Source: Liminaster sp045576355
GTDB lineage: Bacteria > Bacteroidota > Bacteroidia > Bacteroidales > UBA3663
Assembly (NCBI GenBank): GCA_045576355.1
Contig: JAZNGG010000047.1
Span: 15,975 to 79,974 of the forward strand
DNA: 64,000 nt
Direction of reading: 5' to 3'
The notes under the pieces were generated by a model. The model was not told the DNA's origin, ran no database searches, and was given only the letters and a program-made list of their open reading frames with translations. The position numbers and the translations under genes were made by a program. Below are positions 56,201-63,511 of this stretch, piece by piece. Each line of letters starts with the position of its first letter. Position 1 is the first letter of the stretch.

Positions 56201-56454
56201 CCACCATCTTGGGTATGGTACCTATGGCAGTAGCAACTGGTCAGGGATCTGAGATGTGGAAACCGCTTGGTATTGCCGTTATCGGTGGTTTGACCATCTC
56301 TACCGTCATTACCTTGATTGTGGTTCCTGCCGTCTATTGTTCTTTCCAGGGCTTCTCCATCCAGATTGATCGCTATAAACATGCCAAGTCTTTGTCTTTA
56401 GATGCAGACTGGAAGAAACAGCGTCGTCGCTTCTTGCGAAAGAAAAGGAAATAA
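53212..56454 (+). CDS. RND family efflux transporter, inner-membrane pump
   Basis: This is a proton-driven AcrB/HAE-type pump of 1080 residues, with twelve membrane segments in two halves. It starts SVKRPILTGLVFVAIAIFG. The proton-relay Asp pair is in IAIGSVVDDAIVVLENV, with the Lys in GIVVKNGIVLIDYIHM. Porter-domain stretches and the glycine-rich TEGGGGGGMGGQTT loop (near residue 685) are seen. It probably exports drugs, bile salts or other amphiphiles; the specificity cannot be read from sequence. The C-terminal tail is very basic (KKQRRRFLRKKRK). Confidence 0.96.
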   Translation: MSIYSGSVKRPILTGLVFVAIAIFGLFSLSKLPIDLVPDIETNTIMIMETYPGASAEDIENNVTRPLENTLNSVNYLKHISSKSRENYAMITMEFEYGHDIDDLTNDVRDKLDLIVDQLPDGAGTPIIFKFSSDMIPILMLSAQATESRAALYKILDDLVVNPIARTPGVGSVSIAGAPEREIYIYCDPNKLEAYNLTIESISSLIGMENTNIPGGTFDIGSNTFPLRVDGEFESPQELENLVVSTTGNKTVYLKDVARIVDTTQERAQKVYTFVTNPQLAEGYSGEQGAMIIVQKQSGANSVAISDKVMDMIPELQKNLPSDVKLGVIVNTSDNIKATIGSLAETILYALIFVALVVFLFLGRWRACFIICLTIPMSLVASFIYLAITGSTLNMISLSCLSIAIGSVVDDAIVVLENVTTHIERGSDPKQASMHGTNEVAISVIASTLTMLAVFFPLTMITGMSGVLFRELGAMMCIIMIVSTASALTFTPMLCSQMLRLKRKENWFSRWYAHYVVHNILDRLDEWYAKRINWSVRHRKTTIIGVFALFFLSLLPVGYGLIGTGFFPSSDSGRISVKLELPIGIRQERADALAAELSKMWMDRYAKDKVIKACNYTTGQADTDNTFASMSDNGSHIISFNIALFNVDERLVKKSMFDVANEMRADLAKYPEFAKIQVTEGGGGGGMGGQTTVDFEIYGYDLAETDNVANQMKQRLLEVKGVSEVRISRPDYQPEIQVDFDREKLARYGLNLSTAGGFLRNRFNGATATTYREDGEEYDVIVRYAPEFRESIESIENILLYGSNGSRVRIKDVGTVVERFAPPTIERMDRERVNTLTCVVNTAENDMGSVVTAGRGIINDLREEGVLGTSITIGIAGSYEDQQESFADLGLLGILILVLVYIVMAAQFESWSDPFIIMLVSIPFTLTGIILGLWMTGCDLNIMSMLGAILLIGIVVKNGIVLIDYIHMLRERGEGVISAVVHAGRSRMRPVLMTTLTTILGMVPMAVATGQGSEMWKPLGIAVIGGLTISTVITLIVVPAVYCSFQGFSIQIDRYKHAKSLSLDADWKKQRRRFLRKKRK

Positions 56455-56692
56455 GCGTATGATGGTTTAGGGGTTTAGGAGTTTAATGGTTTAGGGGTTT
56501 AAAGCCATCAGCCATCGCCATCAGCCATCGCAGGGGCGCAGCCCCAAAGCCCTCGCCAAAGCCCTCGCGGACGAAGTCCCTGCCATTGCATAGCCATAGC
56601 CTTAGCAGGGGTGCAGCCCACCTCCCAAGCCCTCGCAGACGGAGTCTTCATCTCTTCAACTTAAAAAAATAGAAAACAAAGAAATATAACCT
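56455..56692. repeat. Modular repeat region between the RND gene and the PII-like gene
   Basis: The region begins with GTTTAGGN octamers (56465-56500), then CAGCCATCGCCAT-type hexamers, the palindrome GGGGC GCA GCCCC (56533-56545), and AAGCCCTCGC repeats. It resembles the region at 57131-57500. No promoter is evident, so the PII-like gene may be read from the pump operon. Confidence 0.85.
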
Positions 56693-56986
56693 ATGAAAGC
56701 AGTATTCATATCTTTTGACCAGGCTCATTTTGAGAAGGTGGTAGAAGCATTGAGCAGTAGCATGCAAAGAGGCTATACCGCTTGGGAGCAAACTCAAGGT
56801 CGCGGTTCCAAGACCGGAGACCCCCACATGGGTTCTCATGCTTGGCCGAGTCTCAATGGCTCCATTCTCACAGTGTGTGACGACAACAGGGTAGCACCCT
56901 TGCTTGAACGTCTGAAAAATTTGGACAAGGAGCGTCCTATGCTCGGTCTGCGGGCATTTGTTCTCCCTGTCGAGCAAGTGATTTGA
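56693..56986 (+). CDS. Small PII-like protein linked to the RND pump
   Basis: This 97-residue cytoplasmic protein has an alternating alpha/beta pattern of the PII/CutA ferredoxin-like fold: MKAVFISFDQAHFEKVVEAL, then WEQTQGRGSKTGDPHMG in the T-loop position, SLNGSILTVCDDNRVAPLLERL, and GLRAFVLPVEQVI as the last strand. I recall similar small proteins beside RND genes in other Bacteroidota but know of no characterised function. It may sense a nucleotide or metal, or regulate the pump. It lies 238 bp after the RND gene and has its own terminator. Confidence 0.75.
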   Translation: MKAVFISFDQAHFEKVVEALSSSMQRGYTAWEQTQGRGSKTGDPHMGSHAWPSLNGSILTVCDDNRVAPLLERLKNLDKERPMLGLRAFVLPVEQVI

Positions 56987-57021
56987 TTTTTATCTTCAAT
57001 TTAGCGTTTTTACTATTTTGA

Positions 57022-57054
57022 GGCGGAATATTCGTGGAGAATGTTCCGCCTTTT
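57022..57054 (+). terminator. Terminator after the PII-like gene
   Basis: GGCGGAATATTC (57022-57033) pairs with GAATGTTCCGCC (57039-57050) with one G-T pair and a 5-nt loop, followed by TTTT. Confidence 0.9.
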
Positions 57055-57123
57055 GTGATCAAGAGCCAATAATATGTCCCAAATATTTTCCCGTGCAATA
57101 ATAATATATTATAATATTTTTTT

Positions 57124-57131
57124 TATATTTG
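57124..57131 (+). promoter_or_regulatory. Possible -7 element of the LOG-family gene
   Basis: TATATTTG (57124-57131) is followed by GCAGGGCAG. No -33 element is clear. A transcript from here would carry about 370 nt of repeats before the ATG at 57508. Confidence 0.4.
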
Positions 57132-57500
57132 CAGGGCAGTTTGGTTTAGGAGTTTAAGAGTTTAGGGGTTTAGGAGTTTAGAGGTTTAGGGGTTTAGGAG
57201 TTTAGAGGTTTAGGGGTTTAGGAGTTTAAGGGTTTAAGAGTTTAAGGGCTGCGCCCTGCTATGGCTGATGGCTGTTTCATCTTTCCACTTTCATCTTTGC
57301 TCTTGTCTCGGGCGCAGCCCCTCAACCCTCCACCAACCCCGCCCTCGCCATTGCCATCAGCCATAGCGGACGAAGTCCTTGCCCTCGCCCTCGCAGGGCG
57401 CTGCCCTTAAACTCCTCAACCCCGCAACCAACCCCGCCATCGCCATTGCCATCAGCCATAGCAGGCGCAGCCCTTAAACCCCTCAACCCCTCAACCCCTC
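57131..57500. repeat. Modular intergenic repeat: GTTTAGGN octamers, GCCATN hexamers and palindromes
   Basis: About thirteen GTTTAGGN or GTTTAAGN octamers run to about 57245. GGGCTGCGCCC (57246-57256) and GGGCGCAGCCC (57310-57320) follow. A block near 57224-57270 recurs inverted near 57449-57495, with GCCATCAGCCATAGCAGG and CGCAGCCCTTAAACCCCT. CTCAACCCCT repeats reach the LOG gene. Confidence 0.9.
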
Positions 57501-57507
57501 AACCAAC

Positions 57508-58623
57508 ATGGCATATCACGAAATAGAAACCCGAATAGAATTAGAGACACTTCTTCATAGAGGAGGAGTTATATCATGGTGTGCATTTAGGGATATAGAT
57601 TTCCGCAGAGTCAAATCCCCGGCACCCGATTGTCGTTTTGAGCATTGTCTGTTTATGGGATGTCATTTCACTCGTGTGATGAAATCCCAGATAGACATCA
57701 CCAACCTTGTCTTCTCTCACATAGATGTTCCCTATAACACATTCCGTAACACCCTCTATACGGCAGACACCCTCTATGAGGGTTATCATCCGGGAGTGCC
57801 GGAAACCTATGCTACCTCCTACGATCAGCGAGTCTATAAGCATTACCTTGCCATGGGCAAAAGTGCCTCCGATGTGCGTGAGAGCCTGGCACGGACATTG
57901 CATGACCACTCCATTGGTGCCGCCCTCCGCGAATTTCTTTCGCACTATCCTGAGCGACGTGTTGTCGGTGTCATGGGAGGACATTCACTCACACGGCAGG
58001 ATCCCGGTTATCAACGTGTGGCCCGTTTAGGCAAACGGCTTACGGAGGCGGGTTTTCTCATGATCACCGGAGGCGGTCCCGGCGCGATGGAGGCCACACA
58101 TTTAGGAGCTTGGATGGCAGGTCGGCGCGACGAGGAATTGTCTGAAGCCTTGTCGATGCTTGCCACTGCTCCCTCCTTTGATGACCCTCTCTGGCTGGAT
58201 GTCGCTTTTCAGGTACGCAACAGTTTCCCTCAGACGGAGTATTATAGCTTAGGCATCCCCACCTGGCTTTATGGGCATGAACCCGCCACACCATTTGCCA
58301 CCCACATTGCCAAATATTTTGAGAATGCTTTGCGTGAGGATGGCCTTTTGGCACTTGCGATGGGTGGCATCATCTACACTCCGGGCAGTGCCGGTACGAT
58401 GCAGGAGATTTTTCAGGATGCTGTCCAAAACCACTATCTCAGTTTTGGATATGCCAGCCCGATGATTTTTCTTGACAAAGGCTATTGGACGCAAGATCTC
58501 CCCATCTATCCGTTGCTGCATCAACTGCATCAGCGAGGCAGATATAAAAACTTGCTGCTCTCCATCACCGATGACATTTCAGAGATCGTGGATATCATCA
58601 CACGTTTTTACAATAATCCTTGA
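57508..58623 (+). CDS. LOG family protein with N-terminal extension
   Basis: The C-terminal two thirds (about 150-371) is a Rossmann-like LOG/lysine-decarboxylase-like domain. It has VVGVMGGHSLTRQDPGYQRVA, MITGGGPGAMEATHLGAWMAG and TPGSAGTMQEIFQDAVQNHY. The family includes cytokinin-activating nucleotide phosphoribohydrolases such as PpnN, so nucleotide-5'-monophosphate hydrolysis is plausible. The first 110 residues contain CRFEHCLFMGCHFTRV, like a short pentapeptide-repeat strand. The usual PGGxGTxxE is TPGSAGTMQE here. Total length is 371 residues. Confidence 0.85.
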   Translation: MAYHEIETRIELETLLHRGGVISWCAFRDIDFRRVKSPAPDCRFEHCLFMGCHFTRVMKSQIDITNLVFSHIDVPYNTFRNTLYTADTLYEGYHPGVPETYATSYDQRVYKHYLAMGKSASDVRESLARTLHDHSIGAALREFLSHYPERRVVGVMGGHSLTRQDPGYQRVARLGKRLTEAGFLMITGGGPGAMEATHLGAWMAGRRDEELSEALSMLATAPSFDDPLWLDVAFQVRNSFPQTEYYSLGIPTWLYGHEPATPFATHIAKYFENALREDGLLALAMGGIIYTPGSAGTMQEIFQDAVQNHYLSFGYASPMIFLDKGYWTQDLPIYPLLHQLHQRGRYKNLLLSITDDISEIVDIITRFYNNP

Positions 58624-58810
58624 GTTTTCCGGACTGCAATAATCCATTGTGTAGCGACACATTCTTTTTTCGCATGATTTGTCAGATGTAGGTTTAACCC
58701 CAATCGCACAATAGATTTTTTGACTATGTCTCTTGTTGTATAATAACCGATATAGGTTTAAGGCAATTTGTAAGAATGATAAGAAATTTTTATAAAGATA
58801 AGAAAAATAT
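58624..58810. other. Intergenic region after the LOG-family gene
   Basis: I see no gene, repeat or clear terminator here. Confidence 0.5.
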
Positions 58811-58841
58811 TTTGTTATTCGCTACATTCGTCTTATCTTCG
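58811..58841 (+). promoter_or_regulatory. Promoter of the DUF4923/TPR-lipoprotein pair
   Basis: TTTG (58811-58814), 19 bases, TATCTTCG (58834-58841). The predicted start near 58848 gives a leader of about 53 nt. Confidence 0.65.
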
Positions 58842-58900
58842 CAGGCAAGTCCAACACAGGTAATACACTAATTCACATACATTAAAAACAACATTATTCT

Positions 58901-59644
58901 ATGAAAAAAATCTTACTTCTCGCAGTTGTAGCAATTGCTTGCTCTGTACAGCCCCAAAGCCTCTCAGCCCAAAGTTTCTTGAAAAATCTTTTTGGAGGCG
59001 GTAAGTCATCTTCCTCTACTACGACTACCACCACCACGACCACCGAAAGCAACTCATCTTCGTCTGAGGCATTAGGAGGACTGCTTAATACCGTTGTCGG
59101 AGCAGCGACAAGCAGCACAGGAGACAGTCAGACCGGCAATCTTATCAGCAGTTTGATCTCCTCGGTGACCGGAAGCGTTACTACTACCAAAGCCAATCTT
59201 GTTGGCTCATGGGGTTACACTGCACCTTGCGTGCAATTTGTGAGTGAAAATGCCCTTTCTAACATCGGAGGAGATGTGATGGCAGGAAAAGTGGAAGATA
59301 AATTGGCCCCTCTCTATAAAGTTATTGGCATTAAGGAGGGCACCCTTGTTTTCCGTTTCGCAGAGGATGGCACCGTAACCTATGGCATTGGATCTCGCAC
59401 GATGCAGGGCACCTATGTCTTCAATAATGAAGAGAAAACCGTAGTGATCACCACCTCTTTAGGACGTGAGATTACCACTCATTGCACCATTTCCGGATCC
59501 ACATTGGCGCTTACATTTGATGCTACCAAGCTTCTCGACCTTTTCAAGGGTATCGTCAGCAAGGTGAGCAGCATGCAGACCATCGCTTCCCTGGCCGAAG
59601 GTTATACCGGCATGAAAGTCGGCTTCGAGTTCAGCAAACAATGA
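58901..59644 (+). CDS. DUF4923 (lipocalin-like) exported protein
   Basis: This 247-residue protein has a signal peptide (about 1-24, ending SLSAQ). FLKNLFGGGKSSSS and a run of nine Thr follow, then a Ser-rich linker and the DUF4923 domain (about 100-245, with LVGSWGYTAPCVQFVSENALSNIGG and LVFRFAEDGTVTYGIGSRTMQGTYVF). It is a Bacteroidales family of unknown function, probably periplasmic. The next gene begins 6 bp after its stop, so they are coupled. Confidence 0.85.
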   Translation: MKKILLLAVVAIACSVQPQSLSAQSFLKNLFGGGKSSSSTTTTTTTTTESNSSSSEALGGLLNTVVGAATSSTGDSQTGNLISSLISSVTGSVTTTKANLVGSWGYTAPCVQFVSENALSNIGGDVMAGKVEDKLAPLYKVIGIKEGTLVFRFAEDGTVTYGIGSRTMQGTYVFNNEEKTVVITTSLGREITTHCTISGSTLALTFDATKLLDLFKGIVSKVSSMQTIASLAEGYTGMKVGFEFSKQ

Positions 59645-59650
59645 TAGGAA

Positions 59651-61366
59651 GTGAGACAATATTTACTTTCCCTTTTGTTTATATGCCTTTTTTGTTGGGC
59701 TTGCTCCACTGAGACGGATGATGTTTTAGTGGAGGCGGAGCGCACCATCCATCAAAGCCCTGATTCCTCCCTGCATCTTTTGCAGGGACTTTCTTCCCAA
59801 TCCTTTACGGACGCAGAGCATAGGGCTCGCTATGCTCTGCTACGGACCATGGCGGAGCATAAATCTTATATCGATGTCACTTCAGACTCCCTGATCTCCA
59901 TCGCTTCAGACTTTTATGGCTCTCATGGTCCACAATATTATCGGATGCTGGCACATTATTATCATGCCTACATCTGTTTTAACATGAAGCACCTCTCGCA
60001 CAGCAGTCTCCTTTGTCTAAAAGCCGAAGAAGATGCGATAGAACTGAATGATCATTTTTATTTGGGGCAGGTGTATTGGCTTCTAGGAGATGTTTCTTAT
60101 AAATCTCATAATAGAAATCAATACCCTCATTATGCAGAAAAAGCCTTGAAGGCTTTTGAGAAGTACGGCAAGGAGAGATATATAAAAGATGCAAATCTAA
60201 ATATCGCAGCTGCATATAATGCTGTTTTTGAATATCAAAAATCATTAGATAAATGCTTGGGGGAGTTGCGTAAGGCGGAAGAGAATAAGGATACTACCTA
60301 TATAGTTAAATCCTTACAGTATTTATATATGGCTCAAATTGGACTTAGAGAATACAACGATGCCAAAGAAACTCTTCTAAAATTACTAGATTTTGATCGG
60401 TATTATCCTAGTTTCAGAAGTAAAGAGTATGCAAATTTAGCAATGCTTTATTCTTATGATAAAAATAAAATTGATAGTGCGCAATATTATTTATCTTTAG
60501 TTAATTTGCCATCAAACCCCGATCTGCAGATGAAATATAACTATACTTTGTTAAAAATATGTGAAGCTAAAAAAGATTATGGAACATATGTGGACTATTC
60601 TTGGAAATTGTTTGATCAAGAAGATCACTTATTTATTGATATGACTCAAAACGAAGTTGCCGAGGCGATGAAAGAGTATTATTATCTGAATGCACGGTAT
60701 GAAGAAGAACAACGATTGGAGGAGAGATGTGTGTTTATCTTAGTTTCAGTGATCCTGATCTTAGTTTTAGGTTTTTTGTCACTCCTCTTCAAACTCCACA
60801 AAAGCAGATTGACAGAGAAGTTTTTAAGGGCAGAAGCCGTAGCCGCAACGCTCCACGAGCAATTGGAAACCTATAAGTCTTTTCATGATAAACAGCATGA
60901 GGAGATGAAGAAACTTTTGGATGTCTCTCACCAAAATTTAGCTGCGCAAAAATTGCAAGTTGTCACCATATTTCGGCAACGTTACGACAAGATCAATAAG
61001 ATCCTCTCTTATTATGCAGAAGATCCGAAATCTCCTCGGCACCAGAAAGAACTCATCCATGAGCTGGATAAACTGATTGTTTCTTTTCATTCTCCTAAAG
61101 ACATGGCAGAGATGGAAGAGTGTGCCAATCTGTATTTGGATGGCATCATGCGGAGATTGCGTGAACACATGACGACCTTTCAGGAGCGGGATTTCATTTT
61201 GCTTTTATTCTTGCTCGTGGGATTTACTCCTAAGACCATATCCCTTTTTGTCGATGAGTCTGTGAAAAATATTTATAGTCGCAAATATCGTCTGAAAGAG
61301 AAGATTGAGAAGTCAGCAATGACTGATAAAAAGGAGATAATTGATCTCATTTTTTCTAATGTGTGA
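59651..61366 (+). CDS. TPR lipoprotein with one membrane span and cytoplasmic tail (DUF6377-like regulator)
   Basis: The start is GTG at 59651; the signal MRQYLLSLLFICLFCWAC then ends in a lipobox (Cys18), which supports this start. TPR-like helices cover about 30-330 (YLGQVYWLLGDVSYKSHNRNQY). A membrane segment lies at about 362-382 (VFILVSVILILVLGFLSLLF), followed by a coiled coil (about 385-435). The C-terminal 75 residues contain FILLLFLLVGFTPKTISLFV and VKNIYSRKYRLKEKIEKS, which look like a helix-turn-helix. Relatives in Bacteroidales are thought to be membrane-bound regulators. The stretch 60040-60680 is more AT-rich than the rest of the gene. Confidence 0.8.
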   Translation: MRQYLLSLLFICLFCWACSTETDDVLVEAERTIHQSPDSSLHLLQGLSSQSFTDAEHRARYALLRTMAEHKSYIDVTSDSLISIASDFYGSHGPQYYRMLAHYYHAYICFNMKHLSHSSLLCLKAEEDAIELNDHFYLGQVYWLLGDVSYKSHNRNQYPHYAEKALKAFEKYGKERYIKDANLNIAAAYNAVFEYQKSLDKCLGELRKAEENKDTTYIVKSLQYLYMAQIGLREYNDAKETLLKLLDFDRYYPSFRSKEYANLAMLYSYDKNKIDSAQYYLSLVNLPSNPDLQMKYNYTLLKICEAKKDYGTYVDYSWKLFDQEDHLFIDMTQNEVAEAMKEYYYLNARYEEEQRLEERCVFILVSVILILVLGFLSLLFKLHKSRLTEKFLRAEAVAATLHEQLETYKSFHDKQHEEMKKLLDVSHQNLAAQKLQVVTIFRQRYDKINKILSYYAEDPKSPRHQKELIHELDKLIVSFHSPKDMAEMEECANLYLDGIMRRLREHMTTFQERDFILLLFLLVGFTPKTISLFVDESVKNIYSRKYRLKEKIEKSAMTDKKEIIDLIFSNV

Positions 61367-61513
61367 GTTTAACCTCTGCGCGGAGAGAGTCATTTTTTTA
61401 CACATAATCGTACTTTTCAACGAGGTAATATATTTATTTTTTCGATTTTCGGGATAAGAATGTTTTCTCAGTTCTTCATTCTAATCCTTGTTTTAGCGGT
61501 CTGTAGCCCGGTT

Positions 61514-61560
61514 TTGAGAGGGTGTAGAAAAATTAAAATTCTACACCCTCTCAACTTTTT
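61514..61560 (+). terminator. Strong terminator after the TPR lipoprotein
   Basis: TTGAGAGGGTGTAGAA (61514-61529) pairs perfectly over 16 bp with TTCTACACCCTCTCAA (61539-61554) around a 9-nt A/T loop, and CTTTTT follows. It lies about 150 bp after the stop codon. Confidence 0.92.
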
Positions 61561-61611
61561 GCTATTCAATGAATTATAGAAGCGCGTGTAGAATTATTAT
61601 TTTTGAAATTT

Positions 61612-61643
61612 TTTGGTCTGTTTCATCGCATTTTCTAATTTTG
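61612..61643 (+). promoter_or_regulatory. Promoter of the DUF3244-like gene
   Basis: TTTG (61612-61615), 20 bases, TAATTTTG (61636-61643). The predicted leader is about 52 nt to the ATG at 61703. Confidence 0.65.
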
Positions 61644-61702
61644 TAGCACAATTTTATTTATAATCATTATTATTCTATTACATTATTTCATTTCAGTAAA
61701 TC

Positions 61703-62101
61703 ATGAAAAAGTTATTTCTTTTTACAGCCATCTTCTTACAGACAAGTATCTTTTGTTTCTCAGAAGAAGAGACTCCCAAGCAGCCGGAACAACAGTCCAA
61801 TGGAACTTCAATTGTTTTTGAAGAATCAGATTTGACATTAGATAAAGGTCGTAGTTTGCACGATGTCCCGATTTCCGGAGTCTATTATAATTCTACCTTT
61901 ACCTTTACTTTTTTACAATCCTTGGGTAATGTCTCTATTACTATTATAAACACTTCGACAAGTGTTGTGGAGGTACAAGAAGAGGTAGATAGTGCTTTGG
62001 GTGCATGTGATTGTATTGTCTCCGGAGACTACGGAGTTTATGACATTACTATCGTAGATGCTTGGGGCAATACTTATGTTGCAGAGTTTGAAAACTTATG
62101 A
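61703..62101 (+). CDS. DUF3244-like secreted protein
   Basis: This 132-residue exported protein has a signal peptide (about 1-19, ending IFCFS) and a beta-rich mature domain, VYYNSTFTFTFLQSLGNVSITIIN and GVYDITIVDAWGNTYVAEFENL. The pattern fits the Bacteroidales DUF3244 family. Members sit near T9SS-tailed or surface proteins; the function is unknown. A long inverted repeat follows it, before the S74-domain gene. Confidence 0.75.
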   Translation: MKKLFLFTAIFLQTSIFCFSEEETPKQPEQQSNGTSIVFEESDLTLDKGRSLHDVPISGVYYNSTFTFTFLQSLGNVSITIINTSTSVVEVQEEVDSALGACDCIVSGDYGVYDITIVDAWGNTYVAEFENL

Positions 62102-62110
62102 TTTCTATTT

Positions 62111-62224
62111 AACCTCAATCGGTCTGTAGATCTTGTGATCATTATATAATAATAAGGTATAAAATTATAGTAAGTGAAAATCCATTCTTTTTTATATAAT
62201 ATAGATCTTATGACCGATTGGGTT
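62111..62224. repeat. Long imperfect inverted repeat before the S74-domain gene
   Basis: AACCTCAATCGGTC (62111-62124) faces GACCGATTGGGTT (62212-62224). Inner arms AGATCT (62128-62133 and 62203-62208) and TTATATAA (62142-62149 and 62192-62199) also pair. The loop is about 42 AT-rich nucleotides, and the right arm runs into TTTTT. It may be a terminator or attenuator, or a small inverted-repeat element. Confidence 0.65.
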
Positions 62225-62262
62225 TTTATCTTGAAATATAACTTTTAAAACAATATTAACCT

Positions 62263-63468
62263 ATGAAAAAACGTATTATCTCATGCCTCTCTATGGCATT
62301 AGTATGCAGTGCATCATTTGCACAATTGGTGGTCAATGGAACAAATGGATATGTCGGGATTAAAGCCTCATCTTCTTATTCTTCTCCTCTGACTGTCGGC
62401 GGAACCGGTGACTCCGAATCGAAAGCTGCTTTTTGGAATTCTGCCAATCTTTATTCATATTTGGCAAAAGGCGGTTCCTGGGCATACGCCACACATTCAA
62501 TCTCAAAAGTGGCGGGATCAGCGAGCTATTTAGGTGTAGCCGGTTTGTCCTACTCGATGACTGCCACCAACTCCGGACGCTCTTATGGCGTTTTAGGTGC
62601 TGCCGGTAATGCTACCAATGGTTATAACTATGGCGTCTTTGCCGGACTGAGCGGAACCAATAATGGTACTGCGCTCTTTGCCTCCTCTTATAATGAACAT
62701 AATCAGGCCTATCCGTCTGCCATTCCCGGACGTTTTGCCGGCTACTTTGTCGGTCCGGTATATGGTACAAGCACATTTACCGCTACTGAGTTTTTGGTCG
62801 ATTCAGATAAGAGGTTTAAAAAGAATCTGACCCACATCGGGCGTGACCGCAGTTTAAATCAGGTTATGAAGCTGGCTCCGGTGGAATATGAATTGCAACA
62901 GACCTATATCACCTCTACGACAGACTCAGCTACCACAGAGACAGCTCTGTTTTCTGAAGAAGCAGCAGAGTTTGGCAGATCACATTTCGGTCTGGTCGCT
63001 CAGGAGGTGGAGGAGATCTATCCCGAATTGGTCTATGAAGATGGAAACGGATTTAAGAGTGTCAATTACATCGGACTCATACCGATGTTGATTCAGTCCA
63101 TTCAGGAACTCAATGCCGAAGTGATGGCTCTGAACAGCGAATTGGAAGTACTCAAAAACGGAGGCCGTCCGCATAACAAGAAGAGTGCATTGGCTGCTGC
63201 TGAAGCTAACCTCCCATCAGTCGAACAAAACTATCCTAACCCCATGACCAGCAACAGCACCATCAAATATTATCTTCCGGAAACGACCTCTGTAGCCCGT
63301 CTGCACATCTATGATAAGCAGGGCAATATGGTAGATAGCTATATGCTGACAGAGCGCGGACATGGAGAAGTGATCCTCCCGGCTCACAAGTTCACACCGG
63401 GCAATTATGTTTATAGTCTGTTGGTGGATGGAGAGATCATTGCCTCCAAGCAGATGCTGGTGGAGTAA
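62263..63468 (+). CDS. Secreted protein with peptidase S74 chaperone domain and T9SS sorting domain
   Basis: This 401-residue protein has a signal peptide (1-20, ending SFAQ). A Gly/Ser/Asn-rich N-terminal region (about 22-165), like a tail-fibre or adhesin shaft, follows. An S74 intramolecular chaperone domain spans about 178-300, with SDKRFKKNL (S181 and K186 at the catalytic Ser/Lys positions), HFGLVAQEVEEIYPELV and VNYIGLIPMLIQSIQEL. The T9SS type A sorting domain is the last 85 residues (QNYPNPMTSNSTIKYYLPE, GNYVYSLLVDGEII). S74 domains trimerise phage tail spikes and some bacterial surface fibres. Export through T9SS to the surface is expected. Confidence 0.9.
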   Translation: MKKRIISCLSMALVCSASFAQLVVNGTNGYVGIKASSSYSSPLTVGGTGDSESKAAFWNSANLYSYLAKGGSWAYATHSISKVAGSASYLGVAGLSYSMTATNSGRSYGVLGAAGNATNGYNYGVFAGLSGTNNGTALFASSYNEHNQAYPSAIPGRFAGYFVGPVYGTSTFTATEFLVDSDKRFKKNLTHIGRDRSLNQVMKLAPVEYELQQTYITSTTDSATTETALFSEEAAEFGRSHFGLVAQEVEEIYPELVYEDGNGFKSVNYIGLIPMLIQSIQELNAEVMALNSELEVLKNGGRPHNKKSALAAAEANLPSVEQNYPNPMTSNSTIKYYLPETTSVARLHIYDKQGNMVDSYMLTERGHGEVILPAHKFTPGNYVYSLLVDGEIIASKQMLVE

Positions 63469-63511
63469 AACTCCACGATGGGTCATGTTTAATCTCTAAA
63501 AAGTCATAGTT

